DNA from: Stemphylium vesicarium | Lineage: Eukaryota > Ascomycota > Dothideomycetes > Pleosporales > Pleosporaceae | Length of the DNA: 64,000 bases | Assembly (NCBI GenBank): GCA_004380135.1 | Contig: QXCR01000068.1 | Coordinates: 1 to 64,000, forward strand | Reading direction: 5' to 3' | Shown here: one piece after another, positions 32,205 through 42,779 of the stretch | How positions within the stretch are numbered: the stretch's first letter is position 1 | How the letters are laid out: each line of letters begins with the position of its first letter | The notes under the pieces: generated by a model | Databases searched by the model: none | What the model saw: only the letters and a program-made list of their open reading frames with translations | Told to the model about the DNA's origin: nothing | Made by a program: the position numbers and the translations under genes

Positions 32205-32984
32205 ATGTCGCTCAAATACAACAAAGTCCTCGTGCTAGGCGCGACCTCGGGCATCGGCTGGGCGCTCGCCGAAAAGATTGTACAAGACGGCAAACACGCC
32301 ATCATTGTTGGCCGCCGACAGGAGAAACTAGACGAATTCCAAAAGGCGCACGGCAGCGAAAAGGTCTCCAGCTACGTCTTCGACATCACCAAGCTCGACA
32401 AGATCCCGCAGTTCGTCAAAGATGTAACAACCGCGCACCCCGACCTCGACTGCGTATTCCTCAACTCCGGGATCCAGCGTGGCTTCGACTTTTCCAAGCC
32501 AGAAACAATCGACCTAGACATGCTAGAAGTAGAGTTTAGAACAAACTACCTCTCCTACATGCACCTCACTACAGCATTCATCCCCTTCCTACAAGCGCAA
32601 GAAAAGAAGGAGACATCTCTCATATACACGACCTCGGGCCTCGCGCTGATGCCTCTACCTCGCTGCCCCAACTACTGCGCTTCGAAAGCAGCGCTACACC
32701 ACATGATCCTCGTGCTGCGCCACCAACTATCAAACGGGCCTGGCAACATCAAGGTGATTGAGATATTCCCACCAGCGGTGCAGACGGAACTGCACGATGC
32801 GAAACACCAGCCGGACATCACGGATGGAGGCAATATCGGGATGCCGCTGAGTGAGTTCACGGATGAGGCTTGGAAGGGGTTGGTGGAGGGGAAGGAACAG
32901 ATTCCGGTGGGGTTTGTGGGCAAGGCTTTTGATGCATTTGAGAATAAGAGGCAGGAGATGTATAAGCAGATTTTCTTATCGTGA
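32205..32984 (+). CDS. Short-chain dehydrogenase/reductase (DltE-like)
   Basis: Predicted 259-residue soluble NAD(P)-dependent oxidoreductase of the classical SDR family, intronless. The cofactor motif GATSGIG is at residues 12-18, an Arg-Arg pair (GRRQEK) follows strand 2 and hints at NADP preference, an NSG replaces the usual NAG at 87-89, and the catalytic Ser144, Tyr157 and Lys161 (YCASK) are present. Length is normal. The start is the ATG of MSLKYNKVLV, which places the Rossmann fold at the N-terminus as expected. Its substrate cannot be deduced and its neighbours give no pathway. Confidence 0.9.
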   Translation: MSLKYNKVLVLGATSGIGWALAEKIVQDGKHAIIVGRRQEKLDEFQKAHGSEKVSSYVFDITKLDKIPQFVKDVTTAHPDLDCVFLNSGIQRGFDFSKPETIDLDMLEVEFRTNYLSYMHLTTAFIPFLQAQEKKETSLIYTTSGLALMPLPRCPNYCASKAALHHMILVLRHQLSNGPGNIKVIEIFPPAVQTELHDAKHQPDITDGGNIGMPLSEFTDEAWKGLVEGKEQIPVGFVGKAFDAFENKRQEMYKQIFLS

Positions 32985-33517
32985 GGGTCTGTTGAGATGG
33001 ATGGATGGGATGGGATGGCAGATGGCAGATGGGCTGAGGGGGGTGGGGCGTGTTAGGCAGTCAAGTCAAGTCAAGTCAAGCCACATGTTAGACCCTGGAT
33101 GAAGGCCGCGGAAGAGGAACGGAAAGTGTTATGGTACAACAATGTCACAAGCGCAGATATGAATATATGGATGGAAGAAGCATTGGATTGTTTGCAAACT
33201 GGCCCTACGTTTCACCCTATGTGTCCGTAAATAAACCGCGTACCCGCTGTTGCGCAGCCAACATACGCCAAAGCTGCAAGCACAGCCCCAAGTGTTACGG
33301 CGCAGAGGATCCGAGTGGTGTGCCGCTAATCTACTCCCGCCCAAACCTACCTCGTATCAACTCCACTCTTACTTTGGGCGGCCAACTCCTGTCAACTCGC
33401 ATCCTCTCTTCACAACAACAACAACCACAATTATCCTCTCAGATTTCATTGTCGATATACAAGAAAGCCTTCTTTTGCGACTTATTTAAACGAGTAATTC
33501 CGAGAAGAATAGTCACC
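32985..33517. other. Intergenic with short TCAAG tandem repeat
   Basis: 533 bp without a gene. TCAAG is repeated four times at 33061-33080. Towards 33400 the sequence becomes rich in CAACAA, like the leaders of well-translated fungal mRNAs, and runs into the SH3 gene. Confidence 0.55.
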
Positions 33518-34298
33518 ATGGCGGACAGCTTCAGGAACGCCATGATCAACCGATCGCTCGGCGACATCAAGAACGTAAGTCAACGTCGCAGACATTTCGC
33601 CCAGAACAATTCTAAAGCAGGAACCGAACCATTAGAACCTCCAATTTCTCGTCGAATCCAACGTCATTACGACCGCGCAACACGATGCCATCTCATCGCA
33701 ACTCCCCGTCTCAGCCGAGAACAGCAGCCGCGCCCTTCCCGCGGTGCCATCCTCGCAACTGGCCGCGATGAACATCCAAAGCGAGCCCACGCCGCCGCCC
33801 GAGAAGAAGAACCCAAATATCGGCTACTACTCGGACGCGCCCGTCAACGCGCCCCCACCAGCGTACCCCTCTGTGCCCGCCACGCCCGCGGGTCCCCCCG
33901 TCCTCTGCCACGCCTCCGCCATGTACCAGTACAACGCGCAAGACGTGGGCGACCTCGCGCTGCAGCCCAACGATAAAGTCGTCGTAACCGAGTACATGAA
34001 CAATGAATGGTGGAAAGGACGCAACGAGCGCACGGGTATGGAGGGCATTTTCCCCGCCAGCTACGTGCGCAAGGAGGAAAAGAGCGTTATGCCCACTTAC
34101 ACACCCGGTCCCCCGGCGCCCAGCAACTACGGCAATATGCCCCTGGATGTTGCTTCGGGTGCCCAGGCCCCCGCGACGCCCGCTGAGCCCAGTAAGGCGG
34201 AACAGCAGGGCAAGAAGTTTGGAAAGAAGCTCGGTAACGCGGCTATCTTTGGTGCAGGTGCGAGCATTGGTGGCAAGATTGTCAATGGCATTTTTTAG
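33518..34298 (+). CDS. SH3-domain protein (Lsb1/Pin3-like) with duplicated last segment
   Basis: Predicted 239-residue cytosolic adaptor resembling the yeast Las17-binding proteins Lsb1/Pin3, which bind proline-rich partners in actin and endocytosis control. Exons are 33518-33574 and 33636-34298 (intron of 61 bp). An N-terminal helical segment (NLQFLVESNVITTAQHD) is followed by a Pro-rich linker and one SH3 domain, about residues 129-190, with AMYQY, NNEWWKGR and GIFPASYV. A Gly/Lys-rich tail ends GKIVNGIF. The tail-coding sequence is repeated directly downstream at 34312-34357. If 34258-34316 is spliced out, the same frame ends GATIGGNIVNSIF with a TAG at 34355-34357 and equal protein length. 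Either or both ends may be used. Confidence 0.88.
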
Positions 34299-34357
34299 AG
34301 GCTTACGTTTTTGCAGGTGCGACTATTGGTGGGAACATTGTCAACTCTATCTTCTAG
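34253..34357 (+). repeat. Tandem duplication of the last coding segment of the SH3 gene
   Basis: Two 46-base copies, at 34253-34298 and 34312-34357, match at 36 of 46 positions. Both begin TGCAGGTGCGA and both end in an in-frame TAG. The first copy supplies a donor (CAG|GTGCGA) and the second an acceptor preceded by a T-rich tract (TTTTTGCAG), which together define a possible 59-bp intron with a CTTAC branch-like site. Confidence 0.85.
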
Positions 34358-35188
34358 GCTGGAGATGGAGTTGATGTTCTCTGTCAGGTTTATGGAATGG
34401 GATTTCTTCTGGAATGTGGAGGATTCCTTTGGGCGTTTGGGTGTCTGCGATTACGGCATATGTCTCCCTATCGAGTATCGTTTCCTAGGTGCGTGGTGCG
34501 TCAAAACTAATCGCTTCAACAAGGGAATGAAATGCGAGTGTTGCTTTTCTTCACGAGTTTGCGAATCGTCTTGCGATGTGATTGTGATTGGGCCCGGACA
34601 TTCAACGCACCATATCGAGTCGCCTGGAACTATATTCCAATGCAAACACCCAAGCTCTGCGTCTACAAGCCTACCAACCCCTTCAATACCGACTTCCCCC
34701 ACGATTCAGTTTGCGACATTATTTTTCTTGTTGAGCCCAAGTCGAGGTGAAAGAGGAACAGCAACGACAAGGACAAAGCACAACGACTAGAGAATCCTCA
34801 GGCGAAAGACAATTAACCGTTGACCATCCCATTCCATTTTCCCCACATACTCTTGCGGCGAATCAACCGCACCTACGTTCTTCAATCCCTCATCATCATC
34901 TTTCCCCATGTTCGATGTGAATGTAGTGGATATGTGATAGTGGTCATCACTGTCATGATATCCGATGTTTTGCAGATGCTGGATGTACTGTCTACAGAAG
35001 CATCAGCCTGTTGTCTATGAAATCTGGGATATTGCCCTTGGCTCGGCTTCTAGACACTTTTAGTGAAAACAGTTCAATGCTGCCGTATGTCTTCTCACAT
35101 TGTAATGAAAAAAAAATTAATGTCTATTAGTCGGTCTACTATGCTTTTATATACAAGCCCCTTCAACACGCTCATCACCCCTCAATGC
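34358..35188. other. Convergent intergenic region
   Basis: 831 bp between the SH3 gene and the tyrosinase 3' end. Nothing gene-like is seen; open frames are short and overlapping. It is presumed to hold both 3' UTRs. Confidence 0.55.
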
Positions 35189-36478
35189 TCACAAGTAAAT
35201 ATAGCACATGGGTCCCTCCGTCGTACTCATCAAGTCCGCCATTGGAACCGGCGATCCCGCCGCATACCCAAGATCAACCATGGTCTCAAGCGTGGTATTA
35301 GCCGAAGGCGGGTTATTCAAAAACGTGCCCGTTCCCGAGATACCCTCGCCACTCATACGCGTCTTCCTATCGAGCTGCTGCCAAATCCACCAAGTCCGGT
35401 CAATCTGGGCATGGTGGAGGTAGAACAAGGGCTCACCCGGCGAGACGAAGAAGTCGCGACCAGGGTCCCCGCCCATGGAGTAGTGGCCTCCGCCGTGCAC
35501 GCCGAGACTAGGGCCGCCGGGCCAGCCCTGCATCGTCATCTCAAAGTTCCAGATGTCGTTGTTCTGCAGGATCAGGCTTGCGATGGCGGGCGCGTCGGCC
35601 CATGCCTGGTTGGGGTAGTTGCTGAGATCGCGCTTGAGGCAGCGCGGGTTGTAGGATAGGCCGTCGCCGTTTGAAATGGTCGAGCCGTTCGTAAGCCCCA
35701 ATGAAACGGGGCCAAGATTCACCTCTATAAGGCCGGCGTCAGCGTTTGTGTTTGTATATGATTGCATGCTTGGGTTATACGTACTCATGTTCTTGAATGG
35801 GCCGCTTTTCACGCAGCCCCCGCCGGAACCAGCGGGGATCTCAATTTCTGGGGGCCCAGTGTTGGCAATGACGACGTTTCCTCGGCCGGGGATGAACTCG
35901 CCGTTGCCAGACATGGAGTACTCGGACCCGTCAAGCATTGGCGATTTCTCGAGGGTGCTCTCTGCCGTCTTCGCCCAGTTCCAGTACGGTTGGTAACCTT
36001 TGTAACCGCACTCGTTACGCAGAGCTTGCTCATAGTGCCAGGTGAAGTAACGATGCCAGCCCAGGAAGGTGCCAGTAAAGTGGATGTTGTTGGTCTGGTT
36101 GATGTGGGTGCCTACAAAGTCGTCGAATCGTGATCTGGCTCCAGGAATTAGAGACGCGGGGGTTTTGGCCTTCTTGGCTTGTAGGCAAAGTACAGCGTCA
36201 GTGTATGCTTTGCGCTCCTTCTTTGATAGATCGTTCCACTCTCGGCGTATGGCGACATTGTTGATGTTGCAAGTAGCCCGTTTGCGTGAGTTCTGCTCTA
36301 GCGAGGCTTTGACCTGTTGTTCAGCAAACAAGGCCAGTTGGTCGACTTGCTCACTGGCGACTACGGGGTCGCTCGAAGCTTCCGTGGGTAGGGAGGAGGA
36401 AGGGTCATCTTGCGGTGCTGGAAGCGCGTTGGAGAGCGTTCCAGCCGTGATGAGAAGTGCTAGAGTGTTGAAACGCAT
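35189..36478 (-). CDS. Secreted tyrosinase (type-3 copper phenol oxidase)
   Basis: Predicted 409-residue secreted enzyme of the tyrosinase/polyphenol oxidase family, which hydroxylates monophenols and oxidises diphenols to quinones, often towards melanin-like polymers. Minus-strand exons are 36478-35785 and 35724-35189; the 60-bp intron is a multiple of three and stop-free, but has GTACGT and TTATAG ends and its removal gives the normal FKNMKVNLGPV sequence. A signal peptide covers residues 1-18. Copper A ligands are His125 (GTHINQT), His133 (NIHFTG) and His142 (GWHRYF). Copper B ligands lie in GVHGGGHYSMGGD and FYLHHAQIDRTWW. The protein is short and lacks the C-terminal lid domain of mushroom-type tyrosinases, so no proenzyme activation by tail removal is expected. 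Confidence 0.92.
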   Translation of the reverse strand: MRFNTLALLITAGTLSNALPAPQDDPSSSLPTEASSDPVVASEQVDQLALFAEQQVKASLEQNSRKRATCNINNVAIRREWNDLSKKERKAYTDAVLCLQAKKAKTPASLIPGARSRFDDFVGTHINQTNNIHFTGTFLGWHRYFTWHYEQALRNECGYKGYQPYWNWAKTAESTLEKSPMLDGSEYSMSGNGEFIPGRGNVVIANTGPPEIEIPAGSGGGCVKSGPFKNMSTYNPSMQSYTNTNADAGLIEVNLGPVSLGLTNGSTISNGDGLSYNPRCLKRDLSNYPNQAWADAPAIASLILQNNDIWNFEMTMQGWPGGPSLGVHGGGHYSMGGDPGRDFFVSPGEPLFYLHHAQIDRTWWIWQQLDRKTRMSGEGISGTGTFLNNPPSANTTLETMVDLGYAAGSPVPMADLMSTTEGPMCYIYL

Positions 36479-38898
36479 CTTGTCTTGCAGTCCAACAAGA
36501 ATTGAACAGAGTAGCTTGAAATGTATAAAAAGCAAGTCCTGGAGGCTGGATGACAAGAAAAAGCAGACCTGATCGTTATAATATATGTTCGGGAAATAAT
36601 CTCATACGAACACCAATCTGGGCGCGCCATGCACCACTGCCGGGGTTGATGGCGACAACATGCCGAAAGTCACTTTAACCATACCGCTATGGTATGTTAG
36701 ACCGTGACTATACCTATGGTTGCAGGCTGCCAGCAAAGCTCCGTGGACCTTAGGGTGACCCGATGCCAAGCGTCGAGCCAATGGCAACAGATTGTCTAGC
36801 GCATGGGAGGCCTTGCTCTCCAGGTTGTACAGCTTACATAGTCGCAAGGGCAAGATGCCAGCCAAGATAAATTCGGATTACTACTCTGATAGGGAGAGTT
36901 TTAATCGCCTGTGCGAGTGGATTCTCCCAGCCTTTGTTCGGTGAAATGAGCAAACGATAGATCGGATGGTAGCTGCCGGCACGGGAGGCTGTTCGAGACG
37001 AAAAATGCACTGATGTTGAGACGGAAACCAGGTTGAATTTTGCCGCCCCAGAGCCCCAGTATCGCTTAGATAGGACGGTCCCGAGATCGCATGATGTTCT
37101 GGTTCCCGGTGAACGGAGGGGTCTTCATCCATGTAGTTTGCGAGTAATGGACCACCGAGGAACTCCAGTCTTGGTGTTTTGTCAACGTAGTCAACTCAGC
37201 CACTTTTAGCATTGGCGATTTTGATACCTAGCATATTCTACTGCCAGATCGCGGCATAACCGCGTGTATACCGGCCGGCAGCCTGCAGCCTACGGAGCAA
37301 GTCCGAGCGGGAAAGGAGAAATCGCGGGATGTGGAGTTTTTCGTTGCAGCATACACTCATGCGGTCTAGAAAGAGACTTCAAAGGTGTATGAATCCTTCC
37401 ATAAACGACAGCCTCTTTTTCGGTCTGGCGCGGGGCGGCTATCATCCACGCGCTCCAATGTTGTGTGGTGAAAGGGTAGCGATGTCCGCGATCCGACATT
37501 AGTGACGCATCCTTCCATGCCGCTAAGCCCCGCTCAGTGGTGAGTCCCGTCTTTCCGATTTCCCCGTCCCGCCTTCCCCCTCCTCCTCACGGGCTTTGAT
37601 CGCAGTATTGGGACCCAATGTCACTACGGATAATCTCGATCTCAACTATTACTTGCAGCACGCCGAGATGTTGATCAGGGCCGCGCCCATTGGCTACTGC
37701 ACATCCTCCGCGACTTACTGAAACCTGCCAGCTTTGACCGCCTTCGCAATATGGATGGAGGCGACGACTACAATCGACATTAACCGGCACCACAAGAATC
37801 TGGAAATCTCTGTTCTTTCGAAGCACGCCTGCTCTAAGTCCTACGGCAGGATGTCTATCATGCTTTTGAACACCTATGATACCTGTGCATTGTTTACATG
37901 CCCAGGCACAAAGGCACCTTCACTTGTCCCGACCCTGTACGATTCCGACTGTGAAGTACTTCTGTTCAAGCTGTACGGATGATTGTAGTCAATCGCGGCT
38001 CGTATCCCTTTTCTCACTTGTTCGGTCTCGACCGCATTGATAACAAGGCCGCCAAAGGTCCTTGCTCAGAAAACCATCCGGTTTCGGATGCTTTCGTTGC
38101 ATAGCCTAATATGCAGACTATTGTTCACCCTCACATGCTACTAACGCTTCATCAAGACATTTTCGTGCTATCTAGGTGGAATTTGCTAGCAGCTTACAAG
38201 CCCCAACGGTTTCCGTCTCCACGTGGCAAGTGGTTCAGCACGTGGTGGGACACTGCCTGCACTTCGTGCATAGCTAGCTGACTCCCTTTCCCGCACTTGT
38301 TGGAAATAGGATCTTTCTAACGAGACGAACAGAGCCACCTTTGAAAGGAGCCTCTTAGCACCAGTCTTCGATGCTGTGTGCGTCCAGTCTCAATTGCCGA
38401 AATCTTCTAGCCGCTTGTTCGTCGTGCTCTTTACCCCACTGGAATTTGCTTCGGAAGCCGGTTTACGAGATTCTACCGTCCAACCGGGGTCTTATGTCGT
38501 GCATACTGCATAGTCCCTTGACCAAACGCATCTCGTTGTTACGCCAAGGGACATGCCTACGTCTCAAGCAAGCCACGTCAAATCGGCCTTCCAAGGTTGC
38601 AAGGCTGGTCCGACGCCAGTGTCCATACATGTCGCCATTGCCGGACAAAGGCGCAGATGAACCCTTTCCCCTTATTCGCTGAGGTCATGCGACCGCGAAA
38701 ATGGGATAAACCGATGAACTGCATCCTCTTTGGTCCCTCCAAGTGGCGGTTTAAGGTTCTGCAAACCAGTCTCAGAATGTGTTTACCATGTCGTCGCCCC
38801 TGATCGATGCTATGAGTTTCGGCTGGCTGTAGTCGCATATGAACGTGGAACTGGAGCTCTAATTAAGAACCTCGCATGTTCCCAGGTGTATTCTATTC
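36479..38898. other. Gene-poor 2.4-kb region
   Basis: No recognisable gene on either strand. The tyrosinase promoter occupies the left end and the PTH11-like gene promoter the right end. Open frames up to about 128 codons occur but lack ATG-started, family-like sequence. The strong divergence of the two flanking genes suggests a long shared regulatory region. Confidence 0.5.
36576..36585 (-). promoter_or_regulatory. TATA box of the tyrosinase gene
   Basis: On the minus strand TATATTATAA stands about 98 bp before the tyrosinase ATG (36478), a usual spacing for a core promoter element in this window. Confidence 0.45.
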
Positions 38899-40390
38899 AT
38901 GTCTTCAGACGTGCGTTCCATGGCCATGATTCAAGGCGCGGACGCAGCTATGCGCCCCTTCGAGAACCAAGGCCCTACCATACTCGGATCCACTTTAACG
39001 GTCACTTTCCTAGCAGTCGTTACTACCCTTGCGAGACTCCATGTCAGAGTCAGGATGATCCGCAATGTTGGCTGGGACGTGAGTGCACTCGAAAGATAGT
39101 GAATGATCCTTGCTGACATGGCTCCAACAGGACTATGTAATGTTTTTCTCCATGATATTGGTACGATTAGATGCGCGCCCTTTCCATACCACGCTGATAT
39201 ATGCAAAGTGCGTTGCTGGTCAATGCATCGTTATACCCCAGGTCCACTACGGAGCAGGCAAACACATCGAACGCATCCAAGCCGAAGATTTCAAGCAAGG
39301 GATGAAGCTCAACTTCATATCACAGCCGTTGTATCTGGTCGCTATCTGTTTCGTCAAGTTTTCCGTGGGTTTCTTCCTCTTAAGAATTGCGGTGAGACCG
39401 TTCTTTAGGCGTCTTATAATCGGTATCATGAGTCAGTTTACACGTCTTCGAAGCACATACAATCACTAACATCAGTACAGTCTTCATGGGAATCTACACG
39501 TTTGGCTGCTTCTTGACAATTCTTTTACAGTGCACGGATATTCGGATGATGTGGGATACAACGGTCAAGGGCACATGCTGGACCGTGAAACAAATCAAAA
39601 TCCTGGGCTACACCAACACAGTACTGAACATGAGCACGGATCTTGCGTTCTCAATTGGAATACCAGTAAGTCACTGCTCAGAACCTCATTTCACAATACA
39701 ACACTGACCGCGACACAGATCCCAATGCTTTGGGGCGTCCAAATGAATCGCCGTCACAAAGCCTCGTTGATCTGCATTCTCGCACTCGGAACCTTCGCCG
39801 CATCCGCCTCCATGATCAAGCTCTCCTACATCCCCAACTACGGGCGCGCAGGCGACTTCCTGTGGGACTCGCGCAACCTCACCATCTGGACCGTCGTCGA
39901 GTGCAATATCGGCATCGTCGCGGGCAACCTCCCCTGCCTCAAGCCGCTGTTCCGCTCCATCCTCGTTTCCACATACGGTAAAGGAACGCGCAAAACCGCA
40001 CAGCCAAAATACTACTCCGACGCATACGGACCTGGTACAAAACAGCGCTCTGCAATCAAGAGTTACGGGCCACTAGCTTCGCCCAAGAGAGAGAATGGCG
40101 ACTTCTCAGGGCACGGTATGGCGGGCAAAGCATACATGCTCACGACTATTGACGCGACGAATACGCAGCTTGGGGATGCTGGGGGCAGTGAGTCCGGAAG
40201 GAGCTCGCCTGTTCCAGGAAGGAGCAGCACGGATAGTATTGCGAGGCTGCATGATCATGCGCATCGCGGCGAGGGCTTGGGTAATATTATGGTGACTACA
40301 AAGGTGGATGTGACGGAATCGGTGCATTCGCGGGAGCACTATGAGGGTGGGAGGTCGCATGGTTGTTTGCAGGCCAAGGAACTGGTGTAA
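38899..40390 (+). CDS. PTH11-like seven-helix membrane protein without CFEM domain
   Basis: Predicted 429-residue protein of the fungal rhodopsin-like/PTH11-related membrane family; such proteins act as candidate receptors at the plasma membrane. Exons are 38899-39078, 39131-39160, 39209-39431, 39481-39665 and 39719-40390, with introns of 48-53 bp. Exon 2 is only 30 bases. Helices are seen at TILGSTLTVTFLAVVTTLAR, DYVMFFSMIL, LYLVAICFVKFSVGFFLLRI, MGIYTFGCFLTILLQC, LICILALGTFAASASMI and IWTVVECNIGIVAGNLPC. Family landmarks include VHYGAGKHI after helix 2-3 and VECNIGIVAGNLPCLKPLFR near the end of the membrane domain. The C-terminal 150 residues are a Ser/Gly-rich cytosolic tail. The intron at 39161-39208 is stop-free and in phase, so its removal rests on splice signals and on restoring the usual spacing before VHYG. 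Confidence 0.85.
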
Positions 40391-41203
40391 GGGTGCGTGG
40401 GATGAGGGAAGGTGGCAGGATGAATGATGGTTATAGGTTAAGGGGTTACGGATAATGTATGGTTTAATGTAGCTTGTTTGAATGTTTACGAGAGATGTAT
40501 CAGCACCGCTTCTGAGTGCTCTTATGTGTATAGCAGGGTATTCTGTGATCAAATTACCTACCTTGGCATCTTCGTCTTTCCAATAACGCCTGTGCCATAA
40601 TTTGAACTTTGTTCAACTTTCAACTCGATTCATCCCAGGAAAAAGACGTTACGCACGCCTCTACGCAATTTCTGCATCGAATAATGTCCACCAAGCATGG
40701 CTGAATGGTAAGCGGCGTCACATGCATATTTAAAAACGAATGTAGTGAATAATTGATAATATTCGCGAATATCGCCTCAATACCGCCTCAGTATTGAGGC
40801 GACTTCTCATCTAATAGACAAAGGAAAAAAAAGCGCTTGTTCAGCTGCTGTGGGGGGTATATATCTAAATCATCTCCTCATCTCCTTACTTCCATCCAAT
40901 CGCTTCCATTAAACCAGTAAGCTGGTTTACACATCCTACACTTTTTTCCTTCTTCAATCCTTCGGTGGCGGCGCCATCAGATACGCGGCTTGTAGCTGCG
41001 GCTCGGAGACTCGTGGCTCTTTCATTGCAAGCAGCTCAGCGTCATGTGGCGCCCCTATGATTATTTTTGTTCACGCGTCCTTTGTTTTTCTGTTCCTGGC
41101 AGATCCTGGCAGAAGAGGTCTTTGCGCAATGCGACTAGAACCCGAAACGGCAATGCTATCTCGATAAAAATAGTCGACTGCCCAGTTACTACATCTCAGG
41201 CGT
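40391..41203. other. Convergent intergenic region with palindromes
   Basis: 813 bp between the 3' ends of the PTH11-like gene and the F-box-like gene. No gene seen. A tRNA-A-box-like TGGCTGAATGG near 40700 has no matching B box. The AT-rich palindrome cluster at 40759-40802 is listed separately. Confidence 0.55.
40759..40802. repeat. Palindrome plus hairpin cluster
   Basis: ATATTCGCGAATAT (40759-40772) is a perfect 14-base palindrome. It abuts a hairpin whose 11-base arms TCGCCTCAATA (40772-40782) and TATTGAGGCGA (40792-40802) pair exactly around a nine-base loop that contains a further CGCCTCA. Possible roles are a transcription-end hairpin between convergent genes, a protein-binding palindrome or the remnant of a small inverted-repeat element. 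Confidence 0.7.
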
Positions 41204-42127
41204 TCAAGTCGAATTAAGAGGCGCAGCGACAACCGGGTTCAGCCTCATGCAGCTGAGGCGAAAGGGCCTTGTCTGCTCAGCTTGGGCGTGGAACGCGATG
41301 TTCTGCAAGACCTCGTGCGGCAGCGCGAGCAGTTTTGATTCGCTCCGCTGGGGAAGCGAGATAATCTCGTCGCTCGAGTCCTCGGTGTCGTATTCGTTTG
41401 TTTCGGGCTCCCAGCACCAGGTTTCGCGCCACATGGCTGACGAGACCTTGTACTCGCTGTCGTACTCGCTGTCGTCCTCATTTGGGTGCTCGGCAATGAC
41501 ATGGATCTTCGGCTCCGCCTCTTCCGCGGGCAGTGGGCTTTCGAGCGATGAGGCAGACAGCGCGCGGAAGCGGTGCACGTCGGCATCCATGGGCTTCTCC
41601 AGCCAGTCGTCAATCTCCTCGTCCGACATGTCGCTCCGTGCGCTCCTGGAGGAACTCAAGGAGCACATGCTCTGTGGTGTTTGAGGTGGTGAGACGGGGT
41701 GGCCTTGGTTCAGGTTCGATTCGTAGGTTGCTTGTTTCCAGTGCACGTAGGTTTGCATGCCTTGGAGCAGTTCCCGGCTGGACTTTCGGTCACGTGGTGT
41801 GAGGAACTGCTGGATGGGGAAGAAGCTGCCTTCAGCCGGGGAAATGGGTGGTGAGAGGAATCCACTCGACATGGGGCTTTCATAGTCGATCTCCGTCTGC
41901 TTGGTCGCATCCTGAAAGTACTCGCGCTCGGATTCCGCGGGCGACGTCAGAGATACAACTGAGGCGGCTCTTGAACGTTCCGATGATGTAGATTCCTCGG
42001 TCTTCAGGGATCGCATGTGTGAGAGGAGTTGGTCGTTGGCGGCGTTGATGCGTTGGAAGAAGGACTTCTTGGGCCTTACAATGTGAGGCCTCAAGTCGTC
42101 ATACGGTAGGCCAATGGTAGTCGTCAT
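41204..42127 (-). CDS. F-box-like protein with the box at its C-terminal end
   Basis: Single-exon frame of 307 codons from ATG 42127. Most of the protein is Ser/Pro/Glu-rich and probably disordered, with acidic stretches such as NEDDSEYDSEYK. Only the last 45 residues look like a folded domain: LLALPHEVLQNIAFHA followed by PFRLSCMRLN resembles the start of an F-box, the Skp1-binding motif of SCF ubiquitin ligases. F-boxes are usually N-terminal with a substrate domain behind; here the protein stops right after it. The recruiting role is therefore an inference. Codon use and a clean start support a real gene. Confidence 0.72.
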   Translation of the reverse strand: MTTTIGLPYDDLRPHIVRPKKSFFQRINAANDQLLSHMRSLKTEESTSSERSRAASVVSLTSPAESEREYFQDATKQTEIDYESPMSSGFLSPPISPAEGSFFPIQQFLTPRDRKSSRELLQGMQTYVHWKQATYESNLNQGHPVSPPQTPQSMCSLSSSRSARSDMSDEEIDDWLEKPMDADVHRFRALSASSLESPLPAEEAEPKIHVIAEHPNEDDSEYDSEYKVSSAMWRETWCWEPETNEYDTEDSSDEIISLPQRSESKLLALPHEVLQNIAFHAQAEQTRPFRLSCMRLNPVVAAPLNST

Positions 42128-42752
42128 GGTGTGTATTGTGTGTTGTGCGGGATCGGGGTGAATGCTGGTGGTAGCTCAAAAAAACTGGTCTTGCAGGTGG
42201 TGTCCAGGTGGTTTATGTTGAAGAGAGCATGTCAAGTTTCTTTTCTGTTTTGATGTTTTGATGTTTTGTTGTTTTGTGGACGGGAGCGACGGGCTACAAA
42301 ATACCAACTGAAACTGGGAATTGGCCCTTTAGTTGCGTGTGTCGGCTCCGCTAGGGGGACGGGCAAAAGTAAGGCGGGGCAGCAATGTTCGTCAGCCCGA
42401 CTGTGAAAAACGGTTGATCCATGCAGTGTAGCGTTCGGTCAATAATGCAGCCCTTGCCCAGAGCAAAGTTTGATTGGTCGGGAATGCTGACTGGGCCGAG
42501 CAGATCCACTGGACGACCGTGTTTTTGGCGTTCGGAGTCGAGGCCGATGACCTCAACTTCTGCTTGGGGACCGGGGTATGCCTTTTCGCTTCTCTAGCTG
42601 CGCATCCGCACATACAGCTGTCGGAATAAGCACCCAACCACTGAAACAGTATGCAGACGTGCAGTAAGCTGCTGCCGGCAACCTCCATGCATGCAACGCC
42701 GTTTCTATTGAAACACCGTATGATACAGACATTCTCGAAAACAATCAACATG

Positions 42753-42779
42753 CACACACACACACACACACACGCGCGC
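42753..42779. repeat. (CA)n-(CG)n microsatellite
   Basis: About ten CA units followed directly by a short CG run, in non-coding sequence. Such alternating purine-pyrimidine tracts can vary in length between isolates. Confidence 0.85.

Noticed and set aside
40690..40720. tRNA gene suggested by an A-box-like TGGCTGAATGG
   Set aside because: No B box (GGTTCRANNC) at a suitable distance and no cloverleaf pairing.
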